DNA from: Xiphydria camelus
Lineage: Eukaryota; Arthropoda; Insecta; Hymenoptera; Xiphydriidae
Length of the DNA stretch: 64,000 nucleotides
Reading direction: 5' to 3'
NCBI GenBank assembly: GCA_963678675.1
Contig: OY783200.1
Coordinates: 5,840,501 to 5,904,500 of the forward strand
The position numbers and the translations under genes are program-made. Below are positions 48,716-57,957 of the stretch, one piece after another (the stretch's first letter is position 1; each line of letters starts with the position of its first letter). The notes beneath the pieces are model-generated. The model was not told the origin of the DNA, ran no database searches, and worked only from the letters and a program-made list of their open reading frames with translations.

Positions 48716-50092
48716 TAATGCATATTGCCTGGGCTACTAGGTTGGCGAGGTATTCATGGTCGCGATGCTACGAAACCGGCCTTCCGATTTTCATCTATCT
48801 TGCGAGGGAACATAAGTTACTCCAAAACGCTTACAGCAACCCTCTGTGTCACTAACACTCGCAAAAAACTGCAGCAGCGCGCGCACACAAACGTCAGGGC
48901 GACGAGAGTGAGAACGGTGCGACACTATATGTCTGTCTCAGGCTAGTGGTGCTCATCGCATAAATCTCCTTCCTTTTCAATTCAACATATCTTACAAATC
49001 AGGTAAGATACGTACAATTGCTATTTATCTTTTCTTTCAGAAAGAATCCGAAATAAACGATGGTATAATTAAAAAATTTGTTTATTGTACATTTCAATAC
49101 GAATTGAAGCAGTGAAAACTTTAAACATCAACTAGTCTTAAACAATACTGAAAAAAAAATTCGGTTTGGCTAGGAAAAAAGATGAGATTTTTCTAGACAA
49201 GTTATAAAAAGAAAAATTGTAAAAATTTTAACTTTTGCGTTTGTTATGAATATTTGAAAATTCCAACTTATCTAGAGGTCCTAGTTTCTTAGGGGTTGAA
49301 GATAGAGCAAAAATGTAATAACCTTTTTTGTATATAATTTCATTATCTACAACTTTTGTTGAAGCTATTTTTCAATAGGTCACGTATTTTTCAAAATATT
49401 AGCGAAGAACCGATTTTTCAACAATAAATACATTTTTTACAGCCGTCGCCGTTGGGTGATACTTCTTTTAACATGTTCCCTCTGTTAATAACATCAAAAC
49501 ATACCTTTTGTCAAGTTTTCACCGTTACGTCTCAATTTTCGATTTAAACGGAAATTTTACTGGACTACTCGGTCGTAGGGGTTCTGATGCGAGGGAGTGA
49601 TCGGTCCTGCAGGATAGAGGCACCAGGGATCCGCGGATGCTCGTGTTACTGACCATGTGCACCGCAGCTTCCCTGACTTTCTCGCGATCCTCCCTTCCCA
49701 CGGGAACCAACTTCTTGACACGCGTGGGAATCCTAGCTGGTTGACACGATCCAAGTATACATGTGGACCAAGTAAACTAGGATACCACTTGGACGCTCCT
49801 TGGATGCTACTTTGACCGCATCACCACTTCATCCAAGTGCGCTTGGATATTCAAGTTGACTAGGACGATGGCCAACGGATCCAAGTGGTATTTCATAGCA
49901 AATTAAAAATTGCGTCGGTTGGTGAGAAGCGAAAGCGAGAGGTTATCACATACCACAGAAGGCGCTGATGGTGATTTTAAATTGTCGGCAATGTAGATAC
50001 ACTTGTTTCACTCAGTTGCTACCGTTGCTACCTTGAAGACGCAAATAAGTAAATTTGGACTTTTTGTGGTGCTTTTAGCTGTGTTTTGTGTA
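48716..50092. other. No gene recognised
   Basis: Contains a GC-rich patch at 48720-48950 and repeated 'ccaagtg'/'cttggat' words at 49750-49880 ('gatccaagtatacatgtgga'). No bounded element was found. Confidence 0.25.
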
Positions 50093-50306
50093 CACCCGGG
50101 GACACACGGTATCTGTCGCTGGTGACTTTTTTTAAACGTTATTTTTAAACGTACTAACCAATAATTAATAATCCTCATGCTTTCATTAACGAGAGTAGAC
50201 GCCACCGTAGCTAATGAGCGCATGAGAATTAATTATTCATTGGTTAGTACGTTTAAAAATAACGTTTAAAAAAAGTCACCAGCGACAGATACCGTGTCCC
50301 CGGGTG
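50093..50306. mobile_element. Foldback MITE (CACCCGGGGACAC), complete copy A
   Basis: The ends 'cacccggggacac' and 'gtgtccccgggtg' are perfect inverted repeats flanked by TA. Nearly the full 214 bp folds on itself: 'tctgtcgctggtgacttttt' pairs with 'aaaaagtcaccagcgacaga'. The family has a second complete copy at 50622-50834 and a truncated one at 2551-2720. Confidence 0.85.
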
Positions 50307-50454
50307 TACATTATTGTTTTATGAACTCTATTTAGACTTTTCATTTATATTTATTTGTCACTGTTACTAGTAAGTATTTTGACCATGTTATATTTTCTTT
50401 CATTTTGTTTTGGGGTTATGTTGAGCATATGAGTAAGATCCGAGGTAAGGATAA

Positions 50455-50965
50455 TCAATAAATAGATCTGTAATTGTACTAAATTTTTTAATAAGTGTAT
50501 AATTATTTCATTAGATCTAAGAAATAAGTACGTACTAAATTTTGTGAACAGACCTATAATTATACTAAAATTTGTAAATAGATGTATAATTATTTCAATA
50601 CCTACATATAAGAAATAAGTACACCCGTGCTCACGAAATCTGTCGCTGGTGACTTTTTTTAAACCTTATTTTTAAACGTACTAACCAGTGAACAATTAAT
50701 TCTCATGCCCTCATTAGCTACGGTGACGTCTACTCTCGTTAATGAAAGCACGAGGATTGATTAATCATTGGTTAGTACGTTTAAAAATAACATTTAAAAA
50801 AAGTCACCAGCGACAGATTCCGTGAGCCCGGGTGTACGTACTACATTTTTTGTGAACAGATATATAATTCTACTAAACTTTGTAAATAGATCTATAATTG
50901 CATTAAATTTTGTAAATAGATCTATAATTATACTAAATTTTGTAAATAGATCTAAAATTATTTTA
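50455..50965 (+). repeat. Minisatellite (about 30-35 bp unit) interrupted by a MITE
   Basis: The unit 'actaaattttgtaaatagat' followed by 'ctataattat' repeats at least eight times, both left (50455-50619) and right (50837-50965) of the MITE at 50622-50834. The MITE therefore inserted into a pre-existing array. Confidence 0.75.
50622..50834. mobile_element. Foldback MITE (CACCCG), complete copy B
   Basis: The ends 'cacccgtgctcacg' and 'cgtgagcccgggtg' are inverted with one mismatch, and TA flanks lie at 50620-50621 and 50835-50836. The body matches copy A closely, in the same orientation, 529 bp apart. Confidence 0.85.
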
Positions 50966-51430
50966 AGTAATATTTAACTTCTGTATTTTTACAGTTTGTA
51001 AAATAAGTTTTATGAATAAATTAAAAATTCTTTAAATTTGTAATTCAATAGTATGCACATTACTTTTGTGAAACCATTTAAATGCTTATTACTTTTATCA
51101 CATACCAATAGGTGGCGCTCAAACGGGTTAGCAAATTTTAATATGGAAGTGACCTATCTATATTAAGTAATATATGAGGCGGCAGAGTTCATCGAGAAAC
51201 TTCGGACTACGCACCGTGCTATCCGTCGTCGCGCCGCACTGACTCTCAACCGTTATCTTTTCCGAATTTAGTATTGCGTAATTTAGAGCTAACTACCACT
51301 CTGTATTGCAGCTTCACTGTCCCTCAGTGATTAATTTTCTTGTATGATTTTTTTATTAAATATATGAGTGCTTGTTTTGTGTACGTGCAATGTTCACGAG
51401 ACTCGAACCAATATAGACTCCTTTAGACAG
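50966..51430. other. No gene recognised; possible retroelement leader
   Basis: 51170-51400 is GC-richer and then ends in 'tttattaaatatatgagtgc', loosely like an LTR poly(A) region, but no repeat partner was found. Confidence 0.2.
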
Positions 51431-52987
51431 GCATAAACATTGAGATAATACCGAAGAACTCGTAAGGAGAGGAAAAAGAGAGAAGAAGGTGCTGCTGGCC
51501 CGGGACAGACGTGGAGTACGTTGGAGGACCGCAGTTAGCGAGGAAGAAAAATTATAACGTGTGATAAAACAGTATCTACTTTTTGTGCACCATTAGTGCA
51601 GTGTAAGCGCGTCAGTGACTGAAAAACAATGCGACGATATACCGAGGCCGAGAAGGCGGAGATAATGATATTGGCGGCGCAATTACCACACCACGAAGTG
51701 GTACACATTTTCCGGGAGAGACATCCAGAGTGCCAATTGAGTGCTTCAACGGTGTCGGTGATACTACGAAAATTTCAGAGGACGGGGTCGACAGTGAATC
51801 TACTAAATCCATGACGCCCGAAAGTAGATCCGGTAGTTGAAAGAACTATTCTCCAGATCGCGTTGAAAACAACATGAAACAATCGATTAGAGGGATATCG
51901 CGACAAACAGGGATTCCCAAGTCCACTGTGCACCGAGTGCTGCGATTAAATAAAATCAGGAATTATAAAGGACAGGCGCACCAAGCGTTACCTCATCGCG
52001 GTGATCGCCAAAGAAGATTGACGTTTTGCCAAACGATGCTGCAACGAATGGACCAACAGCCCGATGCGTTACAAAGTATCTGTTTTACAGATGAATGTAC
52101 TTTCTGGGTGAATGGTGACGTACGGTCACATTTTCATAGATAATACTGGTGCGCTAGAAATCCTCATATTCTTCGCGAGCAAAATGTGCGAAATAAGGAG
52201 AAAGTGAACGTGTGGGCGGGGATCTATGGCGAGAAAATTGTTGGTCCTATTTTTATCGACGGAAATTTAAATGCTCGATCCTATTTAGACCTCTTGGAGA
52301 ATCAAATACTGCCAGCTATTTTTGAAGTGATCGAAGATCAGGAGGTCATCTTTCAACACGATGGCGCACCGCCACACTCAAGTCAAATAGTTACTGAACT
52401 ATTGAATGATGTCTTTGGCGAAGCTCGTTGGATTGGATTAAGAGTACCAATAGAGTGGCCACCTCGATCGCCCGACCTTACGCCACTGGATTTTTTTTGT
52501 GGGGTTACCTCAAGATGAAAATTTAGAACGGGCGGCGAATTGAGAGCGTCGATCACCTGAAAAGGTTGATTCAACAAGAATGTGCCGCCATTCCCCGAAA
52601 TATGTTCCGGAATACGCAAGAAAAGAAAAGAAGCGCATACGATTTCAATGTCAAGAGGAAATCAGAGAAGGGCACATAGAACACCTGCTGTGAGCACGTG
52701 CTGGACGAGACCCACTACCCTCTAAGCCCCAACACCATTCGGCCTTCGGAGTCACACGCAGCGAGGGCGGTAGGGTGGGAGATCAAGTTACACGAAATTT
52801 GTAAACCTCAGAAATTGATAAAGAGGTCGTACGAAATTCGTGTAATGTGTCAATTGGCCTTCACGTGGCATCTCCTGGTAATACTCCATACTGGAGTAGC
52901 TAACAAATTGATAATAAATTGTTACAATGAATACATTGTTTTATCACCACAAATGCATCGCGATTTTCTATTCCGCGGAACCTATCG
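51431..52987 (+). mobile_element. Transposon unit 1 of a tandem pair
   Basis: It starts 'gcataaacattgagataata' and ends 'attccgcggaacctatcg'. The same start occurs at 53068 and the same end at 54656, giving a repeat offset of 1,637 bp, with an 80-bp spacer (52988-53067). Similarity runs through leader, transposase and 3' tail ('ggagtagctaacaaattgat'). Neither terminal inverted repeats nor target duplications were seen, so these may not be the true transposon ends. Confidence 0.75.
51629..52519 (+). pseudogene. IS630/Tc1/mariner-superfamily transposase, copy 1 (broken)
   Basis: ATG at 51629 opens MRRYTEAEKAEIM, an N-terminal helix-turn-helix of the kind annotated DUF4817 in insect transposases. 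A second helix-turn-helix (SIRGISRQTGIPKSTVHRVL) and a DDE core follow. The Asp residues are in FTDECTFWVNG, FQHDGAPPHS and PPRSPDLTPLDFF, with 37 residues between the last two. Lesions: TGA at 51812-51814 (the second unit has GGA); a two-base insertion near 51860; a TAA-containing three-base insertion at 52142; and one T too few in the tract after CTGGA near 52490, which shifts the frame just where LDFFLWGYLK is expected. Not functional. Confidence 0.85.
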
Positions 52988-53067
52988 AATCCAGCGAATT
53001 CATCTTAGCGAACTCAAGTGGCAAAAGGAGTTTTCGAGCATTAACGTATCGATGCCGAGAGAGTTGG
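52988..53067. other. 80-bp spacer between tandem units, related to 63709-63780
   Basis: It contains 'cgatgccgagagagttgg', which with the following 'cataaacattgagataat' matches 63725-63760 inside the PIF/Harbinger remnant. The spacer and the start of unit 2 therefore carry a piece of a different repeat, suggesting that the unit start is a composite junction. Confidence 0.5.
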
Positions 53068-54656
53068 GCATAAACATTGAGATAATACCGAAGAACTCGT
53101 AAGGAGAGGAAAAAGGGAGAAGAAGGTGCTGCTGGCCCGGAATAGAAGTGGAGTACGTTGAAGGATCCCAGTGAGCCAGGAAGAAAAATTTTAACGTGTG
53201 TGTGACAAAACAGCATCAACTTTTTGTGCATCATTAGTGCAGTGTTAGCGCGTCAGTGATTGAAAAAACAATGCGACGCTATACCGAGGCGGAAAAGGCG
53301 GAGATAGTGACGTTGGCGGTGCAATTACCACACCGCGAAGTGGTGCGCATTTTCCGGGAGAGACATCCGGAGTGCCCATTGAGTGCTTCAACGGTGTCGG
53401 TGATATTATGCAAATTCTAGAGGACGGGGATACTACGAAAATTTCAGAGGACGGGGTCGACAGTGAATCTAGTAAATCCAGGACGCCCGAAAGTAGATCC
53501 GATAGTTGAGAGAACCATTCTTGAGATTGTTCAAAACAATATGAAACAGTCGGTTAGAGGGATATCGCGACAAACAGGGATTCCCAAGTCCACTGTGCAT
53601 CGAGTGCTGCGATTCAATAAAATCAAAAACTATAAAGGACAAACGCACCAAGCATTACCTCATCGCGATGATCGCCAAAGGCGATTAACGTTTTGCCAAA
53701 CGATGCTGCAACGCATGGACCGACAACCCGACGTGTTAAAAAGTATCTGTTTCACAGATGAGTGTACTTTTTTTGTAAATGGTGAAGTACGGTCACACTT
53801 TCACAGATATTGGTGCGATAGAAATCCCCATATTCTTCGCGAGCAGAATGTTCAAAATAAGCAGAAAGTCAACGTGTGGGCGGGGATCCTTGGCGAGAAA
53901 ATTGTTGGTCCTCTTTTTATCGACGGCAATTTAAATGCTCGATCCTATTTCGATCTCTTGGAGAACCGGATACTGCCGGCTATCCTGGAAGTGATCGAAG
54001 ATGAGGAGGTAATTTTCCAACAGGATGGCGCACCGCCACACTCATGCCAAATAGTAACGGAACTATTGAATGATGTCTTCGGCGAAGACCGCTGGATTGG
54101 GTTACGAGCACGCACACAGTGGCCACCTCGATCGCCCGACCTTACGCCACTGGATTTTTTTTATGGGGTTACCTCAAGATGAAAATTTATGATGGGGTCC
54201 GGCGAATTGAAAGCGTCGATCACCTGAAAAGGTTGATTGAAGAAGAATGTGCCGCCATTCCCCGAAATATGTTCCGGAATACGCAAGAAAAGAAAAGAAG
54301 CGCATACGATTTCAATGTGAAGAGGAAATCAGAGGAGGGCACATCGAACACCTGCAGTGAGCACGTGCTGGACGAGACCCACTACCCTCTAAGCTCCCCA
54401 ACACCATTCGGCCTTCGGAGTCACACGCAGCGAGGGCGGTAGGGTGGGAGATCAAGTTACACGAAATTCGTAAACCTCAGAAATTAATAAAGAGGTCGTA
54501 CGAAATTCGTGTAATGTGTCAATTGGCCTTCACGTGGCATCTCCTGGTAATACTCCATACTGGAGTAGCTAACAAATTGATAATAAATTGTTACAATGAA
54601 TACATTGTTTTATCACCACAAATGCATCGCGATTTTCTATTCCGCGGAACCTATCG
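53068..54656 (+). mobile_element. Transposon unit 2 of a tandem pair
   Basis: Direct repeat of 51431-52987, most of it differing by scattered substitutions and small indels. After the shared end 'cggaacctatcg' the sequence diverges ('cggaacggacag' here, 'aatccagcgaat' after unit 1). Confidence 0.75.
53271..54442 (+). pseudogene. IS630/Tc1/mariner-superfamily transposase, copy 2 (two lesions)
   Basis: It has the same architecture as copy 1: MRRYTEAEKAEIV, then HTH words SVRGISRQTGIPKSTVHRVL, then DDE motifs FTDECTFFVNG, FQQDGAPPHS and SPDLTPLDFF. A 30-bp in-frame tandem duplication near 53400-53457 brings in TAG at 53418-53420. From there the frame is open to 54182. The T tract near 54155 is one base short, as in copy 1. 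The rest of the protein continues in another frame (LKMKIYDGVRRIESVDHLKR to 54442). Not functional as it stands, but closer to intact than copy 1. Confidence 0.85.
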
Positions 54657-55147
54657 CGGAACGGACAGTCGTGATGCATTTGCCTTGATATAAAATATTA
54701 CGAGCCTTTCCCGCAAATGTAGGTATAGGAATCATCGTGTTGTAGTTCTTGCAATCGCGACCATCGAACGACGTCTCCCCTTCCTTCTTCCCCTCCCCTT
54801 TAGATTTCAAGCCGTGGCCACCGCCTGACTTGGACCATTTTCGTTAGTCTACATTTGTACTCCCAGAATAACACACGTCGTGTTCCGCGCGATTCAGATC
54901 GACCAACGATCATTCTCGCGGACAACAACTTGTACCCGCGCAACACTTAAATATATCATTATTTAATTCAGTAAACGCGGTGTCTTTCAATCATTTGAAT
55001 CAGCATATAGGTTGAGATATACCTCACGGTAGTTCGGTAACAGTCGTATCACACACAGTGTCCTCGAGCCTTACAACTTCGAGGAGGTTCAAACATCCTT
55101 GATCGTGCGACATACCGAACAACGGCAGTATAATAGTTTGCCCAAAA
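54657..55147. other. Unassigned region, LTR-like in places
   Basis: C/T-rich 54770-54810 and 'atttaattcagtaaacgcgg' (about 54960) resemble retroelement leader or LTR sequence. No second copy is in the window to confirm it. Confidence 0.2.
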
Positions 55148-55463
55148 ATCTGGAGAGTGTTAAGTGTGGAAAAGCAACGACAGGCAGGGAGGAGTGCGGT
55201 AGAGGAATCCTTGGAAGTAAATGGCTTCAACGGTGTTTATTGTATAGATGGGACCTTTTACGTAATGCGGGGAAGCTTCTTAACACCGGTAAGAATATCA
55301 ATAAACTCTTCGTCCTCTTCTTATTTTTCTTCTTCTTCTTCTTTTAACCTCGGCTTGATAATTTGCGTCTGTACAGAAACTGCGGGGTCTGGTTGCGAGG
55401 CGTGCCGCCGCGCGGGAAGCAGCTCGCACCGCTGAGGAGGCTATTGGCAACAGCGGCACATAA
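55148..55463 (+). CDS. Possible two-exon small ORF, function unknown
   Basis: An open stretch reading VEKQRQAGRSAVEESLEVNG then FYVMRGSFLTP ends at a donor 'ccggtaagaa' (55288). An acceptor after a strong TTCTTCTT tract and 'gtctgtacag' (55376) opens, in the matching phase 0, KLRGLVARRAAAREAARTAE, ending at TAA 55461-55463. The 88-bp intron has a good pyrimidine tract. No clear ATG was found in frame upstream, so an earlier exon would be needed. I do not recognise the protein. Treat as a candidate only. Confidence 0.3.
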
Positions 55464-55489
55464 GGAGAAGAAGAATTAGCAGAAGAATA

Positions 55490-55920
55490 AGAAGAAAGTG
55501 TGTGCGTGTATGTGTATGGGATTTTTGAATTAAAGTGTGTACATATGAGTTTTTGTAATACAAGTGTGCATATGAGTGCGAATGTGTGTGTGCGGACGAT
55601 TTAAACCATCCAGCGGTTGTGCCTTTTTTTAACCCGCACGGTCGCAGCAATGAAATAGGCGCATTTGCAGAGTGAGAGCCCGCGCGCCCATTGAAAGGTT
55701 AGGTGGGTACGAATGTGTATCCGAACGATTTTTTGTAATAAAGTATATGTGAATTAAAGTGTTTGTGGATATGTGTACGCATAATTTTTGTAATACAAGC
55801 GCGCATGTGTGTGGATGATTGTGTGCGATTTTGTGCGTGGACGATTTTGTATAATAAAGTATGTATGTATGTATGTATGTATACGTGTGATTTTTTTGTA
55901 AAAATGGTGTGCATGTGTAT
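55490..55920 (+). repeat. Degenerate GTGTRT-rich minisatellite
   Basis: A poorly conserved unit of about 40 bp combines GT-rich runs with 'ttttttgtaataaagt' (55720-55745, 55780-55795, 55845-55860) and ends in (GTAT)n at about 55859-55880. It contains several AATAAA hexamers. Open frames on both strands follow the repeat. Confidence 0.6.
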
Positions 55921-56107
55921 GCGCTCGAGTCGTGGAGGAGCTTGACGGTTACAGTCCCAGGCGCCGGGACTGTTTAACGTCATCGCGCTGGGTGGCTGGC
56001 GCTTGCAGGGGCCTAGGGACCACAGATTTATGGTTGCTATGTCTCTGTTGCGACTGTTCAATACATAGAGGATGCATTGACGAGGGTTGCAATCGGCCGA
56101 CGCATAG

Positions 56108-56692
56108 ATGACGCATCGACGACGCTGCTGCGTGCAGCACATTCTTTGGTTTGCCCTCGAGCAGTTGAGATCGCTCTCCATATTCATATATGTGTCAACA
56201 AATCGAGCGATTAGCCGTACAAAAATACCTACACTCTGGGTATGGAATAGCGAAGAGAACATCTCCCATTTCCGGGAGATGTTTACCAGCGAATACCCAG
56301 ACAACGATTTCTGGGATGAGCCGGAATTCTTCATGGAAGAATTCAAGGAGATGATATGGGCAAAACACCAAGAAGCCATAACAGAATACGAACACTGGAT
56401 CCACCAGCAAGAAGAAAGGGAACAATGGAGACATAGTGTGGAACCACCACCACCGGACCGTTCCCACCTGGAACAATTAAGCATCGCCATCTACACCCCC
56501 GAAGAGTGGGAAAAAATAGAGTGGCCGCGGCAACTGGAAGACATCCGAGGCTGGGATTCTTCAGAGCCGGAAAACCCATGGCCCATACAGCGACGCTTCC
56601 CCGAGGATTGGGACAGCGCCAACGAAGAAGAGCAAGAACCAGAGAGAGAAGAAGTAGTCTGGGACAACGCTGACGAAGAAGAAAACCAGTAG
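56108..56692 (+). CDS. Unrecognised Trp- and Glu-rich ORF, up to 194 codons
   Basis: An unbroken frame runs from ATG 56108 to TAG, with a later Met at MFTSEYPDNDFWDEP (56281) as an alternative start. The C-terminal two thirds are strongly acidic and unusually rich in tryptophan (IWAKHQ, HWIHQQ, EWEKIEWP, GWDSSEP, NPWPIQ, DWDSANEEEQ, VWDNADEEE) and proline. No known domain was recognised. Third positions are G/C-biased compared with the flanks and the frame is long for this composition, so it may be a real or recently decayed coding sequence. It lies about 75 bp upstream of the hAT insertion and upstream of an LTR-like sequence (62570-62977). An accessory ORF of a retroelement is possible. Antisense frames are shadows. 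Confidence 0.4.
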   Translation: MTHRRRCCVQHILWFALEQLRSLSIFIYVSTNRAISRTKIPTLWVWNSEENISHFREMFTSEYPDNDFWDEPEFFMEEFKEMIWAKHQEAITEYEHWIHQQEEREQWRHSVEPPPPDRSHLEQLSIAIYTPEEWEKIEWPRQLEDIRGWDSSEPENPWPIQRRFPEDWDSANEEEQEPEREEVVWDNADEEENQ

Positions 56693-56767
56693 CGGCACAA
56701 CACACCTATCCATAATACTTCTTATATATTCACTATATTTTATCTTATTAACCCATTATATAAATAA

Positions 56768-56775
56768 CCTCCAAT
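56768..56775. other. hAT target-site duplication, left copy
   Basis: The 8-bp 'cctccaat' directly precedes the left TIR and is repeated exactly at 62362-62369 after the right TIR. Eight bases is the hAT signature. Confidence 0.95.
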
Positions 56776-57352
56776 CAGGGATGGGCGTTATAAGAAAAAT
56801 GAATAAATAAATGACTAACAAATAAGATTAAATTTTCATTCATCATTCAAACAATTTTGAATAACGAATAAATTTTTATTCGTCATTCAAAGACGTTGAA
56901 TAACGAATAAATTTCCATTCATCATTCAAATAATGTTGAATAACGAATACATTTCCATTCATCATTCAAATAATTTTGAATAACGAATACATTTTCATTC
57001 ATCATTCAAAGACGTTGAATAACGAATACATTTCCATTCATCATTCAAAGACGTTGAATAACGAATACATTTCCATTCATCATTCAAATAAGTTTGAATA
57101 ACGAATACATTTTCATTCATCATTCAAAGACGTTGAATAACGAATACATTTCCATTCATCATTCAAATAATTTTGAATAACGAATAAATTTTCATTCATC
57201 ATTCAAAGACGTTGAATAACGAATAAATTTTCATTCATCATTCAAATAATGTTGAATAACGAATAAATTTTCATTCATCATTCCATCAATCTCACTAGTG
57301 AGAAGCTTGCTTGCTTCACCGGGTAGACGATCAAGGTAAATTCGAGTTATCT
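56776..57352 (+). repeat. Left hAT TIR with minisatellite array
   Basis: From about 56830 to 57284 there are 12 copies of a unit like 'ttgaataacgaataaatttt' plus 'cattcatcattcaa'. The unit is itself an imperfect palindrome (TTGAATaac...atcATTCAA). Spacers tend to alternate between 'agacg' and 'ataattt' types, hinting at a two-unit higher-order repeat. Confidence 0.9.
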
Positions 57353-57401
57353 AAATTCTGGTCTGTGAGGCGATTATAACGCGGTAAATTATGCATAGTT
57401 G
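57353..57401 (-). repeat. Inverted copy of the hAT 3' coding end
   Basis: Immediately inside the left TIR, the reverse complement of 57353-57401 ('caactatgcataatttaccg', then 'cgttataatcgcctcacaga') matches 61446-61494 with about one difference in 47. That stretch is the codons for MHNLPRYNRLTDQNF of the transposase. In the right half 61763 is about 270 bp further out, so the left copy lacks that spacer. Confidence 0.85.
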
Positions 57402-57957
57402 TGTAGGGCCCTAGAACATTGGCGCCCTAGAACGTTGGCGTGTTGTCAAGCGAGTCGCGGCAAAGTAGGCGCGATATAGTGGCAGCGATCGAGACAGTTG
57501 ACGCAAGGCGTGAGATCTAGGCGGACATATCCGCATATCCTTTGTGCAGTCAGGCTAGTGTCTCGTTTCCCCCATCCCATCGCCATAGGAAATACCATTT
57601 CCTATAGTTGCATATGAAAATAATCTCTCAACAGACATCGACGATGGCAAAGGCGTGTTATATTCTATAAATATTATTTACACCGTCGTTTTCACCCTCT
57701 ACTAAGCCTTCAATGAGGCTATCACAATAATGCAGTACACATATATGTACGCTGTGTTTACATTTTTTGTACCTATACACATACACGTTAAATCGAAGCG
57801 TTCGTCTACCTCTTCATGTTCTGGCTTAGTTAGTATGACTCTAATCATTGAGCTTGGATGTAGTGTGACGTTATAGTAATTCTAATTACTGGAATTAAAC
57901 GAATAAATCGGTGATCGCGCTGTACTGTGCCTGTTAGTATCGAGATAATCATTCGAT
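57402..57957 (+). promoter_or_regulatory. hAT 5' leader / promoter region
   Basis: Non-coding sequence between the left arm and the first ATG. A repeated 'ccctagaacgttggcg' word lies at 57408-57435. No certain TATA box. It presumably holds the transposase promoter. Confidence 0.4.

Noticed and set aside
54657..55020. 5' LTR matching the LTR-like sequence at 62570-62977
   Set aside because: The two blocks share no visible sequence, so they cannot be the LTR pair of one element.
55699..56490. 263-codon minus-strand frame
   Set aside because: It spans the GTGTRT minisatellite and lies opposite the Trp/Glu-rich ORF. Its His-Thr-rich start is repeat translation.
56760..57290. Left minisatellite array considered as a CRISPR-like repeat array
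   Set aside because: Eukaryotic context, spacers of only a few bases, and a mirror copy at the other end of a hAT element explain it.
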